Translations under genes and position numbers: made by a program | In this document: one piece after another, positions 57,617-64,000 of the stretch | Numbering within the stretch: position 1 is the stretch's first letter | How the letters are laid out: every line of letters starts with the position of its first letter | DNA from: Galeruca laticollis | Lineage: Eukaryota > Arthropoda > Insecta > Coleoptera > Chrysomelidae | Length of the DNA stretch: 64,000 bases | Direction: 5' to 3' | Assembly (NCBI GenBank): GCA_963921935.1 | Contig: OY998178.1 | Location: 56,207,451 to 56,271,450, forward strand | The notes under the pieces: model-generated | Told to the model about the DNA's origin: nothing | Database searches by the model: none | The model's input: only the letters and a program-made list of their open reading frames with translations

Positions 57617-59160
57617 TTTTATAACCTGCTTAACGTTATACCAACGAATATTTGATATTTAGAGCACATGTACAGAATTTATGTGAAACGACTTATGCAC
57701 ACAGATAGTTACAATATGGTACAAGAAAAAGTTATTAGTTTTATATACATAGAATAGAAATATTACATAGAATAAATCAGATGCATCTTTCTTAAGTTTT
57801 TATTTGAAATGAGTAAGTATTTAATTTTGTTTATTTAGATTGGCCATTTACTATTGAAATTTATTTAATTGTATAGTTGTATTAAGTTTCTATTATGATT
57901 CCTTTTCAGATATATCATTTTCGCAAAGTTTATTTTAGTCATGAGATTTTTAAACACTGGATTGTAATTAGTGAGTTCTTAACTCTTGTTATATATAACA
58001 ATGCGCACTGACCTTGTGTCCTGAAACTAGGATATGCCTTTTCTGGAATCTGGAACGCTGCTTCCGAAGTTTCTAGTCGGATAAATTTTGGAAGAATTGA
58101 TTCTCTCTCAGGAAAATCAGCTGTATATACTTGGTAAGTACTATAGTATATTTTGATATTGGTTTCTTACTATTTATATCATGATTTGGGGATAATTTAT
58201 GAAAGTTTCCGGGACGCTGCTCCAAACAACCTCCTCGAACCGACGCCAAGCTACCAACTCTTTTTTTCTTCAATTTTTTTCAACAAACAATCAGTCTTTT
58301 GTTTTTTTCAGCTCACTATCTTTAAAATGTTTGTTACACTTTGTTTGTTGATTGAAATTGTTCCGTCATATTATTTCTAACCAATCACTTTTTGTTTAAC
58401 GCACTATTTTATGATTTAATTTTTATCTACTCTTAAATATATTTACTTATCTATCAAAATAAGTTTCACTTGATTGTTTATTTCCTATAAAGTTTATTTG
58501 ATTGTAATGGGACGAATAGTTTACATTGACAAAATACAATAGTCTTTAATATACCAATGCTTAGTTTAATTTTCTTATTACAATTAATTATTGTTACGAT
58601 TATATTTAGACATTCACATAAATTCTTTGAACAATTTGTCAATATTCCCTATACTGATTATTTACATTCATTTTATATACTTTTAAACTTATTAGTTCTA
58701 TGAAATTACTCTAATGTCAGCGTTTGTCATTGAAACATATTGACATTACAGCGTCAAATATTCTAACCATATCTCTTTGTAAATACTGTGTTATAATAAA
58801 GAACAAAATTGTTTGAATGTTTATTAATTCTTATTTCTTTTTCAGATTATGTGTTCAATGTTATATTCTTATAAAGTATTTGATACAAATGGATGATCTT
58901 AATTCTATGGTTTCGGATTTATGATTTAAGATAAAGTTTCTTTTTGTTTAATTCTTTGCAAGTTGTAAAGTTTCCTTGAATTATTAATTATATGAAAGCT
59001 GTATTAGCAAATTGAGTGAAAATACTTACAATTATCTAATAAATATGAGCAATTTTAATATCTCTTTCTTATCTCCCTAGTAAAATATAGTCTACTGTTT
59101 TATTATATAGCAATTTCTAATTATTCTGTCTTATAATAATGTTTCTACCTTACATATACG
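57617..59160. other. Intergenic stretch, no recognised gene
   Basis: AT-rich DNA. The open frames at 58073-58380 overlap on both strands and show no domain. Confidence 0.4.

Positions 59161-59165
<5 letters not shown>

Positions 59166-59212
<47 letters not shown>
59166..59212. repeat. (TA)n microsatellite
   Basis: A pure TA run of about 48 bases. Confidence 0.95.
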
Positions 59213-59220
<8 letters not shown>

Positions 59221-60494
59221 TTGATAGGAAGAATGACTGGGTTGCATCAATTCCATCTTAATAGAATTAACGCTTCTCATATATATAAATTGGCTTCAGT
59301 TTGTATGTGGGTGCTGTTTCTAGCGAATCGTTATGAATATTTCCATATTTCCAACCACTAGCAACCCAATAATTATTAATCCGAAAAAACCTGATTCAAA
59401 TTAAAAAGTAATTTATTCGATCTCTTTTGAATGCTTTGACGGGCGACCGTAGATTGGCGCCGCTCGGATTAACTGGTAAATTAAGTTATTGGTTTTATTT
59501 TGATCAATATTAGAATTTAGCATTGTAATTTTGGACGATTTGTTTGTTTAAACCCTTTAAATCATGGGGGATTTCAATATTTGCATTAGTGTTTATTCCG
59601 GTCATACTAATCGAACACCTAATAACGTTACTGATATTTTGCAATTATTTCGAAAATTAAAATTGAGGTATCACAAAACAATTTATTTGTAGAGCTCAAT
59701 CCAATATTCTGTCTTTTAGCAACACTATGAACAGATAAAACTATTAAACGGGATATTACAAAATTTCAGCTTTCAACCAAACACAACAATATAAATACAA
59801 CTTTAAAAAAACTTTTTACATTGCATGGCTCCAATTATATAATGCTGCAATTACTTAAAAAAATGAATTTTCATCAAATACTTGTACGGTATAATTTAAA
59901 AACGTACATCTTAAAACTAGCACCATATTGCCAACTACTGTTACTCACTCTAAGATTCATCCACCTAAAACTCGGTGCATACTGTACGCTTTTAGGCGTT
60001 GCTTCTAGCTCTTGCCGCGACGGGGGGGTCCGTTGTTTGGAGACCAAATAAAGTGTAAAAGGGCGCCAAGCAATCCCTCCTGACAACTACCTACACAAGT
60101 TTTCCCACCCTAAGGCTACCAAATAGGTGGATAAATAGAAGTCAGATATCACTTACTCTAAGTTTAATAAAATGGCTCAGTTTTGTCGAGACAATCTTAC
60201 AAAAATCCCGTCAGTACAACTAGTACTTACAAGTATATCATAAATAACAAATTACAAGAAATCGCCAAATATCTTAAAAAACCATTACTACCAACCACAA
60301 TTTGTCGTAGGTAAGTGAAATACCCCCTTGATTGAATGATAAAAAAATATATACAAATATCCCAGGCAAAAATGTACCCCGAACCTTTAATTGCAAATGT
60401 ACCCTCCCCAGTAGTAATTCAATCCCCGAGTACCACAATTTCTACTTAGGGAGTTACTGACAGGCTCTACTCTCAAGTACCCAGTGATACGTTA
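59213..60494. other. Possible LTR-retrotransposon remnant
   Basis: A TATATATAAATTGGC promoter-like word (59281), a GGCGACCGTAGATTGGCGCC motif resembling primer-site regions of gypsy elements (59443), and an ATG frame MGDFNICISVYSGHTNRTPN (59564) suggest the left end of a retroelement. A minus-strand TGGCGCCCTTTTACAC lies at 60068. No pol domain is visible, so the call is tentative. Confidence 0.25.
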
Positions 60495-60624
60495 AGATCC
60501 TATAAATCCCTAGATTAATAAAATCCCATATATCCCCGCAAGTAAATTCCTTCAAATCCCCCCCAGTAAAATCCTTTAAATCCCCCCGAGTGAAATCCTA
60601 TAAAACCTCCCAAGTGAAATCTTG
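60495..60624 (+). repeat. Short minisatellite, about 24-27-base unit
   Basis: Five diverged copies of a unit like AGTAAAATCCTTTAAATCCC repeat in tandem. The copies differ at several bases each. Confidence 0.7.
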
Positions 60625-61500
60625 TTATGATAACGTTCACGGAATTAAATATTAAGTGTGAAAATAATTATTAAAATATAATATGGCGCAATAATATCAT
60701 ATGAGCTCATACGCTTACTACCACCAACTCAAGTAACTCAAAAGATTAAAATTGAATAGTCACAGTAACGTTTACAAAAGCTCACAATGGGTGTACTTAT
60801 CACTAATCCACATTCGCAAAGTGTAAATGGTATGACAGATATAATCGAATTTTACATGTTGATCACAGTATTAGTTATTTCTTTATTTACATAAAAATGG
60901 TCATAAACTGACTACCACAAGTTGCTTACGGTAACGGACAAATCAATGAACTACAACATACACCAACTGATATTATAAAGCAAATATTATGGGCAAAATT
61001 CAATTCTACTTCTCAATGTGTTGCATACTCTCAATATTAGCTAATTGAGACAATAAACCGTCTGAATCACACCACTAACTCCAGCGTGTTGACAGACAAT
61101 AATTCGCGGAAGTTCTAACTCTACCCTCGTGCATCTTCGAGTTAGCGACTACATGGAGGAATCACAACCATCTTAGCCAAATAATTTCGGTACGTGAAAA
61201 ACGGTCCATCAATTGTCGAAAACGATTCCTTAATCCGAACTCAGAATCGGTTTATTGTTTATAGTTGTACGATATTATAAATGATTTCCAAAAAATAACT
61301 GACACTGGACTTCCTAATATATATATCCTTAACATCAATATACTGTATATTAGAAAATATATAAGAAAACTATATTCAAAATTTGAGTTCATACAATAGA
61401 ATGTATATATAATTATATAAATAAATTTTGCAGATAAAACCAAATAAGACATTGGTTCACAATGAAAATATACAATTTAAAAACTAATAAAAAAATTATT
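60625..61500. other. Intergenic stretch 3' of the USP2-like locus
   Basis: No similarity. No clear poly(A) tract follows the USP2-like stop codon on the minus strand. Confidence 0.4.
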
Positions 61501-61501
61501 A

Positions 61502-63496
61502 TTAAACTAAAAGGTGGGACTTTGTGTCATCTTGTTCATAGAAGAGAACATATGCTTCTCCACTGACTAAAGATTTCCACGATAATAATAGCACCCTTGA
61601 ATCGTTATATTCGTGCCACTGTTCCGTGTAGGGATATCGGCAATATGCTGTGAAGTGACCATTGTAAGTGGTACCACTGTGATTTGATATAGCGTATAGG
61701 TTGTACATACAAGGTGCCACATTATCAGCAGCGTAAGGGCTCATATCAAGCCCTTCTATTGGAAAATCTATTGCAACCTTAAGTTTTCCGCTAAATCTTT
61801 CTGTCTGCGAAAAGCGCTTCAGGTGAATAACTAATATTTTTGGAAATTTATGAACTGATAATGATCCAATGCATCGTCTTCGTTCCCCTCATTTCGAACA
61901 TCTTGATTTCTGATTATCGTCGATTGTTTCTTCTCTTGGAAACGAATCTAAATATTGTGAAAGTCGTAATTGACATGTTCTTTGGGATATGGAGAGAGAT
62001 AAATCCCAAAAGGGATCGAAGGTAACTGAACAGTGACCACAGTGTGTGTACTTGATTGTTGATTTTAATTGACCGACAAAGTTATCCACAATCTTGGAGT
62101 TGTCCATTCTCGGATATCTGAACCAAGATTCTTGTGCTTTCTCAATGTCACTAAGTTTGTCATCAATTTCTGTTAATATGGGCTTTGGTTTTTCATATAC
62201 CTTGTTGACATCTTCGTGAAGTACTGCTAATAGGTAACGAAGAAACTCCTGTGCATTATCTTGAGTGTATCCCATGAACATTGAAGTAAATCGCTGAATT
62301 TGACTTTTCAATGATACTGTATTAACCACTCTATCTGAACCGTCTTCAGACCAAAGCTCTTGAATAACTTCAGCAAATGCTTTAATTAGTGCTCCTTCAA
62401 CGCTAGATACATTTATGTTAATATCTCTTATGTATGCGTCTTTCTTTAGATAATCTAATAGCCACCTTGTGTTTGATAGGCATTGGATAATACAATTCAT
62501 GAAACATGTGTTACCAAAATTTTCGAGGCCTTTGAGACCCAAACATTTCTTGGGAATACCCTTTATGGATCTGATTGTGGAGTTATTGTTAAGAGCTCTT
62601 TCGTAACTACTCTCATTGTCCGAATAATCTCAGATTCTATTATTGTCTCTCTCACTTGATCGGCGTGATAAGGAATTTGAAATTATGTTGTTTGCTATTA
62701 AATTGGATGGAGATATTGCGGTTTTGGAAAGTTTGGGTGATGTCGATATATCATTGGCCTGGTTCACTTTGTTAATATATTCCTTGTTATCTACATCATT
62801 TTTAGACGAGTCCTTTTGTTCTTGTTGAGTTTCATCCTCTTTCCGAAAAAATTTAATCGAAAATGAAATACATGAAGGATTGTGTTTAGAAAGGGAGTTG
62901 ATGTTTATTGATTCTTCAGTTGCTACGACCCTATCGACTTCTGACCCATTATTTTTTCTACGTCTTGATTCTCTTCGAATTTTGAATTTACTGCAAAACA
63001 TCGGGGTTATTTTGACACTTGTTGGAGGCAATGTTATTTTTTTTGTCACTGAAACATTATTACTAGATTTTTCAACTCTGGTTGATATTGCTTTTGTACT
63101 TAGTGGTTTCACTCCATTGGTCACATCAGTTATTTTGGATATAGCCTCAGTTGTCTTATTGACGAGGTTAGTACCATTTTTTACTGTTCTGGAGAGTTTG
63201 TCATTAAAATTTATACTCAAATCGGCTACTGATGCGCGATTTCCGTTATCATCTTCATCAGGCAAATTGTCTGTATCAGTATTGTTAGAGTATGCCAAAC
63301 TATTAGTATAAATACTTTCCATTTGGTCGCATACCTTTTTATTTGTTTTCTAGAACTCCATTGGGGGTAAACCAGTTTTATATATTGTTTTGGTCAAAGA
63401 TAATTTATTGCGTATAGGAATCGCATCATTCTCTAGCATAGTCATCTTGTTCAGTATTCCTATGAATGGGACATCATCCGGCTGGTGGTTATCCAT
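61502..63496 (-). pseudogene. USP2/USP21-like ubiquitin hydrolase, intronless, three in-frame stops
   Basis: A single minus-strand frame from ATG 63496 to TAA 61502 spans 665 codons without any frameshift. The first 300 codons are a Ser/Lys-rich disordered region. The catalytic domain begins at about 62545: GLENFGNTCFMNCIIQCLSN holds the nucleophilic Cys; GYTQDNAQEFLRYLL, CGHCSVTFDPFWDLSLS, FPKILVIHLKRFSQTERFSG, YNLYAISNHSGTTYNGHFTA (catalytic His) and WHEYNDSRV (Asn/Asp box) follow, then AYVLFYE. This matches the USP2 family, which removes ubiquitin from proteins. The frame is interrupted by TAG at 63352-63350, TGA at 62632-62630 and TGA at 61891-61889. The last replaces the second Cys of the expected C-x-x-C zinc pair (CSK-stop-GERRRC). 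The lack of introns points to a retrocopy. The alternative is a live gene with sequence errors or readthrough. Confidence 0.75.
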
Positions 63497-63499
63497 ATT

Positions 63500-63765
63500 T
63501 TTTAGTACACTGTTAAATTGAATGAAGGAGCATCTGTTAGTGAATTCGCACAACAAAATTAAAACGTATCAATATCCTCGAAATTTATTATTTTTATACT
63601 ACTGAATCCTTTATAGTGAATTGTAATTATATATTCTCACAACTAATAAATTTTGATCATATGGTAGATCTCAATTGAACATACTCATTTACTGATATAA
63701 GAGTAACTCGTTTATATATCCCTTTTTTTGGCTGCGGATCAATCCTCAATTTCTTTCTTCGTTTT
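63500..63765. other. Upstream flank of the USP2-like frame
   Basis: The frame remains open upstream of the chosen ATG for about 20 codons, but with no other ATG. After that the DNA is AT-rich and unrecognised. Confidence 0.4.
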
Positions 63766-64000
63766 TTATTTTGCCTCCTCTATAAAGTGGTGTTGTTTTT
63801 TGCCATGTTTACATTTCTTCATTCTTTTCTGTCTCACGATTTTTCTCCAATTTGTTACTCCTAGTACTTTCAGTTCTTCATTTAATTGGTCTTCCCATCT
63901 GCTATTCGGTCTTCTTCTCGGTCTAGTTTCTGTTGGTTTCCATTGCAGGAAGGAGGATCTTTTCTTTGTATATAACCATACCATCTTAGTCTCTGTGTTT
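63766..64000 (-). pseudogene. LINE reverse-transcriptase tail (runs off the window)
   Basis: The minus strand reads MVWLYTKKRSS, then RPRRRPNSRWEDQLNEELKV, LGVTNWRKIVRQKR and an end IEEAK before the stop at 63766. This is the RRRGRPKxRWxDQ-x-x-D-L-x-x-LG-x-x-NW tail of insect LINEs. The rest of the element lies beyond 64000. Confidence 0.7.

Noticed and set aside
61889..61891. TGA read as selenocysteine in the USP2-like frame
   Set aside because: Beetles studied so far lack selenoprotein machinery, no SECIS element was identified, and two other stops exist in the frame; kept only as a point to check.
62880..63311. 143-codon plus-strand frame over the USP2-like region
   Set aside because: Leu/Val/Ser-rich antisense of the Ser/Lys-rich N-terminal region of the USP2-like frame.

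Overview
The window is insect-type nuclear DNA, most probably from a beetle. I infer this from the strongly AT-rich base composition, exons with GT-AG borders, (TA)n microsatellites, and a crowded graveyard of typical insect mobile elements. No prokaryotic, organellar, rRNA or tRNA signal was seen. Only a few stretches look like host genes, and almost all other protein similarity comes from decayed transposable elements.

Layout: 1-930 Penelope-like retroelement (PLE) with a GIY-YIG nuclease and a hammerhead-like ribozyme. 3.0-5.2 kb decayed, minus-strand transposase-like repeat protein. 6.1-6.8 kb inverted-repeat derivative of the same PLE with two opposed hammerhead motifs. 8.1-8.3 kb possible small secreted peptide, abutting a LINE tail. 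10.7-11.6 kb LINE. 11.9-12.9 kb Tc1/mariner. 13.6-13.9 kb Crypton tyrosine-recombinase end, joined to a 4.7 kb Bel/Pao element (13.9-18.6 kb, gag to integrase, minus strand). 19.0-20.2 kb Harbinger. 21.1-22.4 kb LINE with RNase H. 22.9-23.6 kb gypsy 3' end plus LTR. 24.1-24.5 kb tandem duplication. 27.8-29.9 kb pogo/Tigger, split by a PLE foldback. 30.7-31.8 kb LINE ending in a minisatellite. 33.4-33.6 kb PLE foldback. 33.7-34.9 kb Cys-rich repeat protein. 35.0-37.3 kb piggyBac. 38.0-40.6 kb three LINE fragments. 41.6 kb a spondin-family exon, followed in the intron by a MITE. 44.5-45.7 kb a MITE with a nested PLE fragment. 46.2-47.7 kb two possible minus-strand exons. 48.8-51.7 kb a young LINE. 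51.7-53.5 kb LTR-like DNA. 53.7-55.1 kb a young LINE tail. 55.1-61.5 kb mostly non-coding. 61.5-63.5 kb an intronless USP2-like deubiquitinase frame with three nonsense codons. 63.8-64.0 kb a LINE tail.

The most interesting signal is a recurrent family of PLE-derived inverted repeats. Six copies were found, at about 0.2-0.9, 6.1, 28.7, 33.4, 35.2 and 44.9 kb. Their arms carry a type I hammerhead-ribozyme-like core (CTGACGA, stem II, GAAAC, AATT, GTC). In the fullest copy two such cores face each other across the last codons of the PLE nuclease. Members have inserted into a pogo element, a MITE and the piggyBac region, which suggests these foldbacks were themselves mobile. The second notable locus is the USP2-like frame: about 2 kb with no frameshift, catalytic residues intact, but three in-frame stops, one of them a TGA exactly where a zinc-binding cysteine is expected.
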